From Pseudomonas fluorescens (GTDB taxonomy: Bacteria; Pseudomonadota; Gammaproteobacteria; Pseudomonadales; Pseudomonadaceae): a stretch of 64,000 bases of DNA. A program made the translations under genes and the position numbers. The notes under the pieces were generated by a model. That model was not told the origin of the DNA. It worked only from the letters and a program-made list of their open reading frames with translations, and did not search any database. Of the stretch, positions 33,056 through 43,411 are shown in pieces (within the stretch, counting starts at the first letter, position 1; each line of letters starts with the position of its first letter). The stretch lies in assembly GCF_902498185.1 (NCBI RefSeq), contig NZ_CABVIX010000001.1, positions 744,001-808,000 on the forward strand, written 5' to 3'.

Positions 33056-35368
33056 GTGATCCCCCATTTTCGTCCCCTGGCGACCCTCGGCCTGGCGGCC
33101 GCCCTGGTCGCTTGCAGCCTCGCCGCGCAGGCGCGCGAGGCCAGCGGTGAGGCCTCGGCGCAGATCCGCCGCACCAGCTTTGGCGTCCCCCATATCGTGG
33201 CCAAGGATGAGCGCGGGCTGGGCTATGGCATAGGCTATGCCTACGCCCAGGACAACCTGTGCCTGCTGGCCAACGAGATGCTCACCGTCAATGGCGAGCG
33301 CTCGCGCTATTTCGGTCCGTCGCAGACCACCTTCGAACGGCGCAGGAACCTCGACAGTGACCTGTTCTTCACCTGGCTCAACACCCCGGCGTCGGTGTTC
33401 GGCTTCTGGCAGGCGCAGCCTCAGGAGGTGCGCGCGTTGCTCGAGGGCTACGCCAGCGGCTACAACCGCGCCCTGGCTGAACGTAAATCAAAGGGCCTCC
33501 CGCATGAATGCGGCGAGGGCGACTGGGCGCGGCCGATCACCGCGCTCGATCTGGTCAAGCTGACCAGGCGGCTGCTGGTCGAGGGCGGTGTTGGCCAGTT
33601 CGCCGAGGCGCTGGTGGCGGCGACCCCACCAAAGGCCACCGCGCAGCGCTCGACCGCTGACTTTGGCGTGATTGCCGCCCGGCAAGCCGGCTTTGCCGTG
33701 GAGCGCGGCAGCAACGCCGTGGCGGTGGGTGGGCAACGTTCCGCCAATGGCCGCGGGCTGCTGCTGGCCAACCCGCACTTCCCTTGGATGGGTGGCCTGC
33801 GTTTCTATCAGATGCAGCTGACCATCCCAGGCCAACTGGACGTCATGGGCGCTGCCTTGCCGGGCCTGCCGGTGATCAATATCGGTTTCAACCAGCACAT
33901 GGCCTGGACGCATACGGTCGACACCTCCAAGCACTTCACCCTCTATCGCCTGGAGCTCGACCCGAAAGACCCGGCCCGTTACCTGCTCGATGGCAAGTCG
34001 CTGCCGCTGGCCCGGCAGACCCTCGCGGTCAAGGTCAAGGACAAAGATGGACAGTTGACCACTGTCGAACGTGAGGTCTATAGCTCAAGCTTCGGCCCGG
34101 TGGTGCAATGGCCTGGTCGGCTGGACTGGGACGCGCGCCACGCCTACAGCCTGCGCGATGCCAACCTGGACAACACGCGCGTGCTGGAGCAGTGGTATCG
34201 CATCAACCGCGCCGACAGTCTGGATGCGCTCAAGGCGTCGGTGCAGCAGCTGCAGGGCATCCCGTGGGTGAACACTCTGGCGGTGGACGCTGCCGGCAAG
34301 GCGCTCTACATGAACCAGTCGGTCGTGCCCTACGTCGACCAGCACCTGCTGGCCCAGTGCAGCGACCCGGCAGCGGCGGGGCAGCCCATGGTGGTGCTCG
34401 ATGGTTCGCGCAGCGCGTGCCAGTGGAAGACTGACCCCCAGGCCGCCCAGCCCGGCATCTTCCCGGCGCACCAGTTACCAACCCTGGAGCGCGCCGACTT
34501 CGTGCAGAATTCCAACGACCCGGCATGGATGGCCAACCCTGCGCAGCCGCTGACCGGTTTTTCGCCGTTGGTGAGCCGCGCCGACCAGCCGTTGAGCATG
34601 CGCGGGCGCTTCGCGCTGGAACGTCTGGGTGGTTCGGCGAAGATCGACGCAGGTGACCTGCAACGCCTGGTGATGGATGACGAGGTGTACATGACCAGCC
34701 TTGTGCTGCCTGACCTGCTGGACTGGTGCCAGGGCGTCGATGCCACGCTGCAGCCGCTGTGCGGCAGTCTCAAGGTCTGGAACGGCAAGGCTGACGTGGA
34801 CAGCGGCATTGGCCTGGTGCATTTCCAGAATATCCTCCAGGCGCTGCTCGAACACCCGGACTTCTGGCGCGTCGCCTTCGACCCGGCCGATCCGCAGCAT
34901 ACCCCGCGCGGGCTGGCGGTCGAGCAGGCGGCAGTGCGCAAGCAGCTCGAAGCGGCGGCCCGGAAATCGCTGCAGATGGTCGCCGAGGCGGGGCTTGCTG
35001 CTGACAGCCGTTGGGGGCAGATCCAGCAGGCGGCCGACGGCACCGCCGTGCATGGCGGTCCGCAATCGCTTGGAGTCTACAACGCGATCCAGAGCGTGCC
35101 GCAGGCCCAGGGCAAGCGCCTGGTGGTCAGTGGCACCAGCTACCTGCAAGTGGTGAGCTTTACCGACCAGGGGCCGCAAGCGCAGGGCTTGCTGGCGTTT
35201 TCGTTGTCCAGCGAAGCCGGATCGGCACACGCCAGCGACCAGACCCGCGCGTTCTCGGCCAAGCAGTGGCAGCCGATTCCATTCACCGAAGCGCAGATAA
35301 AGGCTGATCCCCAGTATCAGGCGTATGCGATCAGTGAAAAGGACAAGGCGCCTGTGGCAGCCAAGTGA
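33056..35368 (+). CDS. pvdQ: Acyl-homoserine-lactone/pyoverdine acylase PvdQ
   Basis: 770 residues of the Ntn-hydrolase penicillin-acylase family. I start it at GTG 33056, six bases after GCAGGAG, giving MIPHFRPLATLGLAAALVAC with a clean signal peptide; an in-frame ATG 27 bp upstream overlaps the predicted promoter. Matches to PvdQ: RTSFGVPHIVAKDERGLGYG, VERGSNAVAVG with the autoproteolytic nucleophile Ser219, LLANPHFPW, ALPGLPVINIGFNQHMAWTHTVDTSKHF and FVQNSNDPAW. It removes the myristoyl group of the pyoverdine precursor in the periplasm and can degrade long-chain AHLs. Stands alone here, away from other pvd genes. Confidence 0.93.
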   Translation: MIPHFRPLATLGLAAALVACSLAAQAREASGEASAQIRRTSFGVPHIVAKDERGLGYGIGYAYAQDNLCLLANEMLTVNGERSRYFGPSQTTFERRRNLDSDLFFTWLNTPASVFGFWQAQPQEVRALLEGYASGYNRALAERKSKGLPHECGEGDWARPITALDLVKLTRRLLVEGGVGQFAEALVAATPPKATAQRSTADFGVIAARQAGFAVERGSNAVAVGGQRSANGRGLLLANPHFPWMGGLRFYQMQLTIPGQLDVMGAALPGLPVINIGFNQHMAWTHTVDTSKHFTLYRLELDPKDPARYLLDGKSLPLARQTLAVKVKDKDGQLTTVEREVYSSSFGPVVQWPGRLDWDARHAYSLRDANLDNTRVLEQWYRINRADSLDALKASVQQLQGIPWVNTLAVDAAGKALYMNQSVVPYVDQHLLAQCSDPAAAGQPMVVLDGSRSACQWKTDPQAAQPGIFPAHQLPTLERADFVQNSNDPAWMANPAQPLTGFSPLVSRADQPLSMRGRFALERLGGSAKIDAGDLQRLVMDDEVYMTSLVLPDLLDWCQGVDATLQPLCGSLKVWNGKADVDSGIGLVHFQNILQALLEHPDFWRVAFDPADPQHTPRGLAVEQAAVRKQLEAAARKSLQMVAEAGLAADSRWGQIQQAADGTAVHGGPQSLGVYNAIQSVPQAQGKRLVVSGTSYLQVVSFTDQGPQAQGLLAFSLSSEAGSAHASDQTRAFSAKQWQPIPFTEAQIKADPQYQAYAISEKDKAPVAAK

Positions 35369-35418
35369 TACGTCATTGAGCACCACGCCCCGTTTCATGC
35401 ACGAACGGGGCGGGTGAT

Positions 35419-36138
35419 TCAGAAAGCAAACGGGGCCAGATGAAAACCTTGCTCATCCACCTGCAACGCCCAACCTTCCCGATCCCAGTCCCCCAGCACG
35501 ATGCGTCGGGCGGGCTGGTCATCGACCATCAGCTTGTGTATCGCCGGACGATGGGTGTGGCCGTGCACCAGCGTGCGTACGCCATGCTCGCGCATCACCC
35601 GGGGGATTTCCTCGGGGGTGACGTCAACGATATCGGTCGCCTTCATCCGCGTTTGCGCGCGGCTTTCACTGCGCAGCTTGCGCGCGAGCTTCTGGCGGCT
35701 GCGCTGGGGCAGATGCCGAAGAATCCATAGCGTCAGCGGATTACGCAGGTAACGGCGCAGCTTCATGTAGGCCAGGTCGCGGGTGCACAGGCTGTCACCG
35801 TGCATCAGCAATACCTGTTCGCCGCCCAGCTCGACCACGCTAGGGTCGGCCAGCAAGGTGCAACCGGCCGCCTTGCAGAAGGCCTTGCCGATCATGAAAT
35901 CGCGGTTGCCATGCATCAGGTAGATCGCCGTGCCCTTGTCGCTGAGACAGCGCAAGGCCTGACAGATCTGTTGCTGGAAGGGCGACATGGCGTCATCGCC
36001 GATCCAGGCCTCGAAAAAATCGCCGAGGATGTACAGCGCACGGGCGTGCAGCGCACGCCCGCCGAGCAGATCAAGAAACGCCCGGGTGATATCCGGGCGC
36101 TCTTCTTGCAGGTGCAGATCAGAGATCAGCAGAATCAC
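35419..36138 (-). CDS. lpxH: UDP-2,3-diacylglucosamine diphosphatase
   Basis: 239-residue metallophosphoesterase of lipid A synthesis. Metal-binding motifs in order: [31 protein letters not shown] and HGHTHRP. The start is a GTG overlapping the ppiB stop (GTGA), so it is translationally coupled to ppiB, an arrangement common in pseudomonads. It hydrolyses UDP-2,3-diacylglucosamine to lipid X at the inner membrane. The C-terminus [14 protein letters not shown] is normal. Confidence 0.95.
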   Translation of the reverse strand: MILLISDLHLQEERPDITRAFLDLLGGRALHARALYILGDFFEAWIGDDAMSPFQQQICQALRCLSDKGTAIYLMHGNRDFMIGKAFCKAAGCTLLADPSVVELGGEQVLLMHGDSLCTRDLAYMKLRRYLRNPLTLWILRHLPQRSRQKLARKLRSESRAQTRMKATDIVDVTPEEIPRVMREHGVRTLVHGHTHRPAIHKLMVDDQPARRIVLGDWDREGWALQVDEQGFHLAPFAF

Positions 36139-36635
36139 TCAATGATCTCTGCTTTCTCGATGATCACGTCCTCGCTCGGGACGTCCTGGTGGCCGGCCTT
36201 GGAGCCGGTGCGCACGGCTTCGATGGCGTCGACCACTTCACGGCCTTCGCTCACTGCGCCAAACACGGCGTAGCCCCAACCCTGCACGTTCTTGCCGCTG
36301 TGGTTGAGGAAATCGTTGTCCGAGGCATTGATGAAGAACTGCGCCGAGGCCGAATGCGGTTCCATGGTGCGGGCCATGGCGACGCTGTACTTGGTGTTCT
36401 TCAGGCCGTTGTCAGCTTCGTTCTGGATGCTGGCGCGGGTTTTCTTCTGGCTCATGCCAGGCTCGAAACCGCCGCCCTGGATCATGAAGCCCTTGATCAC
36501 ACGGTGGAACACGGTGTTGTCGAAGTGGCCTTCCTTGACGTACTGAACAAAGTTCTCAACGGTCTTGGGGGCTTTTTCGGCGTCCAGTTGCAGGACGATC
36601 ACGCCGTGGTTGGTGCTCAATTTGACTTTGGACAT
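36135..36635 (-). CDS. ppiB: Peptidyl-prolyl cis-trans isomerase B (cyclophilin)
   Basis: 166-residue cytoplasmic cyclophilin. Motifs: [23 protein letters not shown] (catalytic Arg), [17 protein letters not shown] (substrate pocket) and [13 protein letters not shown]. No signal peptide, which separates it from the periplasmic PpiA. Start at 36635 gives [17 protein letters not shown]; a longer in-frame reading adds 30 unrelated residues. First gene of an operon with lpxH. Divergent from glnS with 236 bp between. Confidence 0.95.
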   Translation of the reverse strand: MSKVKLSTNHGVIVLQLDAEKAPKTVENFVQYVKEGHFDNTVFHRVIKGFMIQGGGFEPGMSQKKTRASIQNEADNGLKNTKYSVAMARTMEPHSASAQFFINASDNDFLNHSGKNVQGWGYAVFGAVSEGREVVDAIEAVRTGSKAGHQDVPSEDVIIEKAEIIE

Positions 36636-36871
36636 GCTGAAATTCGCTCTTTCAAGGCATTTGGAAAAGGTGTGCAAAACGTTGCCTACAACCACCTGAC
36701 GCACAGCCGGGCAGTGACGACACAACGCACGCGAACGATATTTTGCACAGGCGGCAATAAAACGCGCCAGTTTGTCGGCGTCGAGGTGTCGGCAGCTTGA
36801 CTGGTTCGGCTATGATAAGCGCTTTGATTCAGTCGGCCTACCCAGGCCGTGTACCGGTATTCAAGGATCCT

Positions 36872-38575
36872 ATGAGCAAGCCCACCGCCGACACCGCTCC
36901 CAACGCCCCTGCCAAAGGCGCCCCAGCCGTCCCTGCGAACTTCCTGCGCCCGATCGTGCAGGCCGACCTGGACGCGGGCAAGCACAGCAGTATCGTCACC
37001 CGTTTCCCGCCTGAGCCCAACGGTTACCTGCACATCGGCCATGCCAAGTCGATCTGCGTGAACTTCGGCCTGGCCAAGGAATTCGGCGGTGCCTGCCACC
37101 TGCGCTTCGATGACACCAACCCGGCCAAGGAAGACCAGGAGTACATCGACGCCATCCAGAGCGACGTCAAGTGGCTGGGCTTCGAATGGACGGGCCCGGT
37201 GCGCTATGCCTCCGAATACTTCGGCCAGCTGCACGACTGGGCGGTCGAGCTGGTCAAGGCCGGCAAGGCCTATGTCTGCGACCTGACCCCAGAGCAGGCC
37301 CGCCAGTACCGCGGCAGCCTGACCGAGCCAGGCAAGGACAGCCCGTTCCGCGAACGCAGCGTCGAAGAGAACCTCGACCTGTTCGCCCGCATGAAGGCAG
37401 GCGAGTTCAAGGATGGCGAGCGTGTGCTGCGCGCCAGGATCGACATGGCCTCGCCGAACATGAACCTGCGCGACCCGATCCTCTACCGCATCCGCCATGC
37501 TCACCACCACCAGACGGGTGATGCGTGGTGCATCTACCCCAACTACGACTTCACCCATGGTCAGTCGGATGCCATCGAAGGCATCACCCACTCGATCTGC
37601 ACCCTGGAGTTCGAGGGCCATCGCCCACTGTACGAGTGGTTCCTCGACAACCTGCCGGTGCCGGCCAAGCCGCGCCAGTACGAGTTCAGCCGCCTCAACC
37701 TGAACTACACCATCACCAGCAAGCGCAAGCTCAAGCAACTGGTCGACGAGCAGCATGTCCATGCCTGGGACGACCCGCGCATGTCGACCCTGTCGGGCTT
37801 CCGCCGCCGCGGCTACACCCCGGCCTCGATCCGCAACTTCTGCGAGATGATCGGCACCAACCGCTCCGACGGCGTGGTCGACATGGGCATGCTCGAGTTC
37901 AGCATCCGCGACGACCTCGACCGCACCGCGCCGCGTGCCATGTGTGTACTGCGCCCGCTCAAGGTGGTCATCACCAACTACCCCGAAGGCCAGGTCGAGC
38001 AGCTCGAACTGCCGCGCCACCCCAAGGAAGACATGGGCGTGCGCGTATTGCCCTTCGCCCGCGAGATCTACATCGACCGCGACGACTTCATGGAAGAGCC
38101 GCCAAAGGGCTACAAGCGCCTGGAGCCAGCCGGTGAAGTTCGCTTGCGTGGCAGCTATGTGATCCGCGCCGACGAGGCCATCAAGGACGCCGACGGCAAC
38201 ATCGTCGAGCTGCGCTGCTCGTTCGACCCCGACACCCTGGGCAAGAACCCCGAGGGCCGCAAGGTCAAGGGCGTGATCCACTGGGTGCCGGCCCAGGACA
38301 GCGTCGAGTGCGAAGTGCGCCTGTACGACCGTCTGTTCCGCTCGGCCAATCCTGAGAAGACCGAGGAGGGCGGCAGCTTCCTGGACAACATCAACCCTGA
38401 TTCGCTGCAGGTGCTCACCGGATGTCGTGCCGAGCCTTCGTTGGGCAATGCCCAGCCTGAAGACCGTTTCCAGTTCGAGCGCGAAGGCTATTTCTGCGCC
38501 GACCTGAAGGACACCCAGCCGGGCCGCCCGGTGTTCAACCGCACCGTGACCCTGCGCGACTCGTGGGGCAGCTAA
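36872..38575 (+). CDS. glnS: Glutaminyl-tRNA synthetase
   Basis: 567-residue class I synthetase. The HIGH motif is in [15 protein letters not shown] and the KMSKS counterpart in [31 protein letters not shown] and [22 protein letters not shown] are GlnRS-specific. Starts at ATG 36872 after AAGGA. The start [16 protein letters not shown] is a short polar extension common in Pseudomonas. Followed by cysS after 9 bp, so the two synthetases are co-transcribed. Cytoplasmic, essential. Confidence 0.97.
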   Translation: MSKPTADTAPNAPAKGAPAVPANFLRPIVQADLDAGKHSSIVTRFPPEPNGYLHIGHAKSICVNFGLAKEFGGACHLRFDDTNPAKEDQEYIDAIQSDVKWLGFEWTGPVRYASEYFGQLHDWAVELVKAGKAYVCDLTPEQARQYRGSLTEPGKDSPFRERSVEENLDLFARMKAGEFKDGERVLRARIDMASPNMNLRDPILYRIRHAHHHQTGDAWCIYPNYDFTHGQSDAIEGITHSICTLEFEGHRPLYEWFLDNLPVPAKPRQYEFSRLNLNYTITSKRKLKQLVDEQHVHAWDDPRMSTLSGFRRRGYTPASIRNFCEMIGTNRSDGVVDMGMLEFSIRDDLDRTAPRAMCVLRPLKVVITNYPEGQVEQLELPRHPKEDMGVRVLPFAREIYIDRDDFMEEPPKGYKRLEPAGEVRLRGSYVIRADEAIKDADGNIVELRCSFDPDTLGKNPEGRKVKGVIHWVPAQDSVECEVRLYDRLFRSANPEKTEEGGSFLDNINPDSLQVLTGCRAEPSLGNAQPEDRFQFEREGYFCADLKDTQPGRPVFNRTVTLRDSWGS

Positions 38576-38584
38576 GGAATTTTC

Positions 38585-39967
38585 GTGCTTACCATCTACA
38601 ACACTCTGAGCAAGGCCAAGGAAGTCTTCAAGCCGCTTGAAGGCAACAAGGTGCGCATGTACGTCTGCGGCATGACCGTGTACGACTACTGCCACCTGGG
38701 CCACGGCCGCAGCATGGTGGCCTTCGACCTGGTCACCCGCTGGTTGCGTTTCAGCGGCTACGACCTGACGTACGTGCGCAACATCACCGACATCGATGAC
38801 AAGATCATCAACCGTGCCAACGACAACGGGGAGGCATTCGATGCCCTCACCGCGCGCATGATCGATGCCATGCACGAGGACGAGCGGCGCCTGAACATCC
38901 TGCCCCCGGACCAGGAGCCTCGCGCTACCGACCATATCGCGGGCATGCACGCGATGATCCAGACGCTGATCGACAAGGGCTACGCCTACGCGCCGGGGAA
39001 TGGCGACGTGTACTACCGCGTGGGCAAGTTCGTCGGCTACGGCAAGCTGTCGCGGCGCAAGATCGAAGACCTGCGCATCGGTGCGCGCATCGAGGTCGAC
39101 GAAGCCAAGCAGGATCCGCTCGACTTCGTCCTCTGGAAGGCTGCCAAGCCCGGCGAGCCGAGCTGGGAGTCGCCATGGGGCGCAGGCCGTCCGGGTTGGC
39201 ATATCGAGTGCTCGGTGATGTCGACCTGCTGCCTGGGCGAGAGCTTCGACATTCATGGCGGCGGCAGTGACCTGGAATTCCCGCACCACGAGAACGAGAT
39301 CGCCCAGAGCGAGGCCGCCACCGGCAAGCCGTACGCCAATGCCTGGATGCACTGCGGCATGATCCGCATCAATGGCGAGAAGATGTCCAAGTCCTTGAAC
39401 AACTTCTTCACCATCCGCGACGTGCTCGACAAGTATCACCCCGAGGTGGTCCGCTACCTGTTGGTGGCCAGCCACTACCGCAGCGCGATCAACTACTCCG
39501 AGGACAGCCTGCGCGACGCCAAGGGCGCGCTCGAGCGTTTCTATCATGCGCTGCGCGGCTTGCCTCGCGTGGCTGCGCAGGGTGGCGAGGCCTACGTGGA
39601 GCGCTTCAAGGTCGCGATGAACGACGACTTCGGCACCCCCGAAGCCTGCGCCGTGCTGTTCGACCTGGTCCGCGAGATCAACCGCCTGCGCGAGAGCGAG
39701 CCAGAGGCCGCCGCAGGGCTTGCCGCGCGGTTGCGCGAATTGGCGGACGTGCTTGGCGTATTGCAGCTTGATGCCGATGACTTCTTGCGTGCTGGGGCTG
39801 AAGGCAAGGTCGATGCGGCCGAGGTCGAAGCCTTGATCCAGGCCCGCCTGGATGCCCGCGCGGCGAAGAACTGGGGCGAGTCCGACCGGATTCGTGATCA
39901 GCTCACGGCCATGGGCGTGGTGCTCGAAGACGGTAAGGGCGGAACGACCTGGCGCCTGGCCGACTGA
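38585..39967 (+). CDS. cysS: Cysteinyl-tRNA synthetase
   Basis: 460-residue class I synthetase. HIGH motif is [19 protein letters not shown] motif is [16 protein letters not shown]. Zinc ligands include the Cys of [10 protein letters not shown], the Cys of WHIECSVMS and the His/Glu of [17 protein letters not shown] start ([13 protein letters not shown]) eight bases after AAGGAA. Second gene of the glnS-cysS operon; it ends at a strong hairpin. Confidence 0.97.
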   Translation: MLTIYNTLSKAKEVFKPLEGNKVRMYVCGMTVYDYCHLGHGRSMVAFDLVTRWLRFSGYDLTYVRNITDIDDKIINRANDNGEAFDALTARMIDAMHEDERRLNILPPDQEPRATDHIAGMHAMIQTLIDKGYAYAPGNGDVYYRVGKFVGYGKLSRRKIEDLRIGARIEVDEAKQDPLDFVLWKAAKPGEPSWESPWGAGRPGWHIECSVMSTCCLGESFDIHGGGSDLEFPHHENEIAQSEAATGKPYANAWMHCGMIRINGEKMSKSLNNFFTIRDVLDKYHPEVVRYLLVASHYRSAINYSEDSLRDAKGALERFYHALRGLPRVAAQGGEAYVERFKVAMNDDFGTPEACAVLFDLVREINRLRESEPEAAAGLAARLRELADVLGVLQLDADDFLRAGAEGKVDAAEVEALIQARLDARAAKNWGESDRIRDQLTAMGVVLEDGKGGTTWRLAD

Positions 39968-39980
39968 CCGGCGGCCGACT

Positions 39981-40013
39981 CATTGCGGCGGGTTTGTCTC
40001 ACCCGCCGCAATG
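39981..40013. terminator. Bidirectional terminator between cysS and the sensor kinase
   Basis: CATTGCGGCGGGT, seven-base loop, ACCCGCCGCAATG: a perfect 13-bp stem, 14 bp after the cysS stop and 5 bp beyond the kinase stop. It may serve both convergent operons. Confidence 0.7.
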
Positions 40014-40017
40014 GGGT

Positions 40018-41406
40018 CTACCTGGGACCCCCAGCCGGACAATGCAGCACCAACCCCGCCCCACCCAGTTCGCTGTTCCCCACTTCCAGCTTGAACCCGT
40101 GCAGGTCAACGATCGCCGAAACGATCGACAACCCCAGCCCGAAGCCCGCATGCCGGTGGCCTTCCTCGCTACGGTAAAAGCGCTTCAACACCGCCTCCCG
40201 CTCTTGCTCGGGTATACCCGGCCCGCTGTCCTCCACGGCGATGTGTACCCCTGACGCATCCTGGCTGGCGCGCAAGCGCACCACACCACCCTCTGGCGTG
40301 AACTTGATCGCATTGCCGAGCAGGTTGGCCAGTGCCTCGAACAGCAACTCACGATCCCCATGCAGCGCTGGCAACTGCGCCGGCTGCTCAAGCTCCAGAC
40401 GGATCTCGCCGTCCTCGGCCAAGGGTAGATAGAAGTCATGCAGTTCGGTGAGCAGCGCGTGCGGGTCGAGGTCGACGAAACCCGCCCGGCGTTGGCGGTC
40501 TTCGAGTTCGCTGATGCGCAGCAGGCCACGAAAGCGCGCCATCAGTGTGTCCGTCTCGCCGATGGCCTGCTCCAGCGCCTCGGCCTGGGGCCCGTCGTCA
40601 CCACTTTGCTGGCGAATGCGATACAGCTGGGCGCGCAAGCGGGTAAGCGGGGTGCGCAGGTCATGGGCAATGTTGTCGCACACGCCCTTGACCTCGTGCA
40701 TCAGGCGCTCGATGCGGTCGAGCATGACATTGACGATCGCGGCCAGCATGTCCAGCTCGTCGCGCCGGGCAGACAGCGGCAGGCGCCGGGTGAGGTCGCC
40801 GGCGACGATCAGCTCGGCACTTGCCTGCACTGCACGGATGCGCTTGAGTGGCCGCCTGCGCAACAGGTACCAGCCTGCGACGCCGGGGATGATAGTCAGC
40901 GAGAGGCCCCAGAGCAGGGCATGCAGGATAATCCGCGTGACCACGAACAACGACCCGTTGTCGCGCACCAGTACCAGCCAACGGCCGTCATTGGCCTTGA
41001 TCGCCACGGCGTCGCAGCTATCGCGCGGCAGGTGAGGGTCGTCGGCGTCAAGGCAGCGCTTGAGCTCGTGTACCTGGCCGTCCAGTCGCAGCTCCGTTGG
41101 AATCTGCCGGATACGGCCACCGATCGGATTGAGCTGGGCATCGAACAGCCCGTAGGCATCGAAGCTGCGGTCTTCGAATGCCTGGCTGGCGATCAATGCA
41201 TCGTCCAGCTGCTTGCCGCTCATGTGCGCGAACAAGTGCTGGCGTTGCAGCATCGAGTGCCGTGTGAGCTTGTTGAGGTAGCTCGACACCTCGAAATACA
41301 GCACGCCCATCAGGATGCTGCTCCAGGCCACGAACAGGAAGCTGTACAAGGCCAGCAGGCGGCTGGTCGACGAGCTCCAGCCCTTAGACGGGTTCAGCAA
41401 TGGCAT
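40018..41406 (-). CDS. Two-component sensor histidine kinase
   Basis: 462 residues: transmembrane helix 1 (about 17-38), a periplasmic sensor region of about 120 residues, transmembrane helix 2 (about 160-183), HAMP linker (RRRPLKRIRAVQASAELIVAGDLTRRL), HisKA with the phospho-accepting His in IAHDLRTPLTRLRAQL, and HATPase_c (N box NLLGNAIKF, G1 DSGPGIP, G2 GFGLGLSIV). The sensor region has no recognised domain. Its start overlaps the regulator gene by 23 bp. The signal is unknown; general layout resembles metal or envelope-stress sensors. Confidence 0.9.
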   Translation of the reverse strand: MPLLNPSKGWSSSTSRLLALYSFLFVAWSSILMGVLYFEVSSYLNKLTRHSMLQRQHLFAHMSGKQLDDALIASQAFEDRSFDAYGLFDAQLNPIGGRIRQIPTELRLDGQVHELKRCLDADDPHLPRDSCDAVAIKANDGRWLVLVRDNGSLFVVTRIILHALLWGLSLTIIPGVAGWYLLRRRPLKRIRAVQASAELIVAGDLTRRLPLSARRDELDMLAAIVNVMLDRIERLMHEVKGVCDNIAHDLRTPLTRLRAQLYRIRQQSGDDGPQAEALEQAIGETDTLMARFRGLLRISELEDRQRRAGFVDLDPHALLTELHDFYLPLAEDGEIRLELEQPAQLPALHGDRELLFEALANLLGNAIKFTPEGGVVRLRASQDASGVHIAVEDSGPGIPEQEREAVLKRFYRSEEGHRHAGFGLGLSIVSAIVDLHGFKLEVGNSELGGAGLVLHCPAGGPR

Positions 41407-42064
41407 AGCCCGAGCCCCGCACGGTGCGAATCAGTGCCGTCTGTCCGGGGGCGTCGATCTTCTTGCGCAAGCGGCCGATATGCACGTCGATCAGGTTGGT
41501 GCCCGGGTCGAAGTGATAACCCCAGACTTCCTCGAAGATCATCATCCGCGTGATGACCTGCCCGGCGTGACGCATGAGGAATTCCAGCAGCTTGTATTCG
41601 GTGGGCAGCAGGTTGAGCGTCTGCGCGCCGCGCCGCGCCTCGTGGCTGATGAGGTCTAGCTCGAGGTCGGCGACCTGCAGGCGGGTCTGGGTCATCGGCA
41701 CGCTGTTGCGCCGTAACAACACCTCGACGCGCGCGGCCATCTCGTCGGAGGCGAACGGTTTGGTCAGGTAGTCGTCGCCCCCGGCGCGCAGGCCGCGCAC
41801 CCGCTCATCGACATCGGAGAGCGCGCTGATCATCAGGATCGGCGTGGTGATCTTGAGGGTGCGCAGGGTAGTGACAATGGTAAGGCCATCGACCTCCGGG
41901 AGCATGCGGTCCAGGGTGATCAGGTCGAAACCACCGGCAATGGCCTTGGCCAGACCCTCGCGGCCGTTGTCGGCCCAGTCCACTTCCAGGCCATGGCTGG
42001 TGAGCTCGGCAACGATTTCCTGGGCGGTGACGGCGTCGTCTTCGATGGTCAGTACGCGGGGCAT
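41384..42064 (-). CDS. OmpR-family response regulator
   Basis: 226 residues. Receiver domain with acidic pocket (IEDD, about 8-11), phospho-acceptor Asp in LDRMLPEVDG, and conserved Lys in TKPF. C-terminal winged helix of the OmpR/PhoB type: LNLLPTEYKLLEFLMRHAGQVITR and NLIDVHIGRLRKKID. First gene of a two-gene operon with the kinase. A REP-like palindrome lies just upstream, separating it from ilvE. Confidence 0.92.
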   Translation of the reverse strand: MPRVLTIEDDAVTAQEIVAELTSHGLEVDWADNGREGLAKAIAGGFDLITLDRMLPEVDGLTIVTTLRTLKITTPILMISALSDVDERVRGLRAGGDDYLTKPFASDEMAARVEVLLRRNSVPMTQTRLQVADLELDLISHEARRGAQTLNLLPTEYKLLEFLMRHAGQVITRMMIFEEVWGYHFDPGTNLIDVHIGRLRKKIDAPGQTALIRTVRGSGYAIAEPV

Positions 42065-42153
42065 GCTAATACCTGGGCAGCGAGTAGAAGTCTGATTGTG
42101 CCAAAGAATAGACAGCGCCCGGTTTAAGAAAAATTCATGTGGGTGTCAAAAGC

Positions 42154-42235
42154 ATCGCGGCGGTTCGCCGCCCCGACCAGCCCGCCCCTACAGGTCCGTA
42201 GGAGCGGGCTAGTCGGGGCGCCGAACCGCCGCGAT
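42154..42235. repeat. REP-like palindromic element
   Basis: About 82 bp forming an almost perfect inverted repeat: the left arm starts ATCGCGGCGGTTCG and continues CGCCCCGAC and AGCCCGC; the right arm is its complement with about three mismatches in 37 positions. The core GGAGCGGGCT is typical of Pseudomonas REP/REPIN elements. It lies between the two-component operon and ilvE and may also end ilvE transcription. Confidence 0.75.
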
Positions 42236-42253
42236 CTGGATCATGCGCCCGAC

Positions 42254-43270
42254 TCAGTCGACCTTGACGATCCATCCAGCTGGCGCTTCGACATCCCCGC
42301 TCTGAATGCCAGTCAGCTCGTCATAGAGCTTCTGGGTCACCGGCCCGACCTCGCTTTCGCTGTAGAACACATGCAGCTTGCCGTCGAACTCGATGCCACC
42401 GATCGGCGTGATCACCGCAGCGGTACCGCAGGCGCCGGCTTCCTTGAACTGGTCGAGCTTGTCGATCAGTACGTCGCCTTCGACCACGGTCAGGCCCAGA
42501 CGCGACTGCGCCAGCTCCATCAACGACAGGCGGGTGATGCCTGGCAGTACCGAAGCGGACTTCGGCGTGATGAACTTGTTGTCGGCCGTGATACCGAAGA
42601 AGTTGGCCGAGCCGACCTCTTCGATCTTGGTGTGGGTTAGCGGGTCGAGGTAGATCGCATCGGCGAAGTTGGCTTTCTTCGCTTCGGCGCCTGGGTGCAG
42701 GCTGGCGGCATAGTTGCCACCGACCTTGGCGGCACCGGTGCCTTGCGGGGCAGCGCGGTCGAAGCTGGAGATCTGGAAGTTGTGCGGCTTCATGCCGCCC
42801 TTGAAGTACGAGCCGACCGGGATGGCGAAGATCGAGAAGATGAACTCGGGTGCAGTGCGCACACCAATGTTGTCACCGACGCCGATGACGAATGGACGCA
42901 GGTAGAGGGCACCCTTGCCGTGCGGCGGGACGAAACGCTCGTTGGCCTTGACCACCTGCTTGCACGCCTCGATGAATGCCTCGGTGGACACATGGGGCAT
43001 CAGCAGGCGGGCGCAGCTGCGCTGCATGCGCGCGGCGTTCTGGTCCGGGCGGAACAGGTTGATCGAACCGTCCTTGCAGCGATAGGCCTTGAGACCCTCG
43101 AAGCATTGCTGGCCATAGTGCAGGGCAGTCGAGCCTTCACTGATGTGCAGCTGGTTGTCTTCGGTCAGGGTGCCCTGGTCCCACTCGCCATTGCGCCAGT
43201 AGGACAGGTAGCGCTTGTCAGTCTTGATGTAGTCGAAGCCCAGTTTGTCCCAGTTGATCTCGTTACTCAT
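42254..43270 (-). CDS. ilvE: Branched-chain amino acid aminotransferase
   Basis: 338-residue fold-type IV PLP enzyme of the longer (BCAT II-like) class: LTEDNQLHISEGSTALHYGQQCFEGLKAYR at the N-terminus, RPFVIGVGDNIGVRTAPEF in the middle, PLP-binding Lys in GAAKVGGNYAASL and EEVGSANFFGI near the cofactor phosphate. Interconverts Leu, Ile and Val with their 2-oxo acids using glutamate. GAGGGTGTC precedes the ATG. Monocistronic. Confidence 0.94.
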   Translation of the reverse strand: MSNEINWDKLGFDYIKTDKRYLSYWRNGEWDQGTLTEDNQLHISEGSTALHYGQQCFEGLKAYRCKDGSINLFRPDQNAARMQRSCARLLMPHVSTEAFIEACKQVVKANERFVPPHGKGALYLRPFVIGVGDNIGVRTAPEFIFSIFAIPVGSYFKGGMKPHNFQISSFDRAAPQGTGAAKVGGNYAASLHPGAEAKKANFADAIYLDPLTHTKIEEVGSANFFGITADNKFITPKSASVLPGITRLSLMELAQSRLGLTVVEGDVLIDKLDQFKEAGACGTAAVITPIGGIEFDGKLHVFYSESEVGPVTQKLYDELTGIQSGDVEAPAGWIVKVD

Positions 43271-43411
43271 GACACCCTCGATTGTCTTGCTGATACCTGA
43301 TCGCTCAGGCCGCCATTATTTGCGCACCTCGCCACGATAATACATCCGCCACGGATCGGAAACGGCCAGAAACGAATTGGGCACCGGTGCTCTCGAAACC
43401 GAGTCCGCCCC

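Noticed and set aside
36686..39547. Long antisense open frame opposite glnS and cysS
   Set aside because: It runs across two unmistakable synthetase genes and reads as low-complexity sequence rich in V, A, D and H, typical of a shadow frame.
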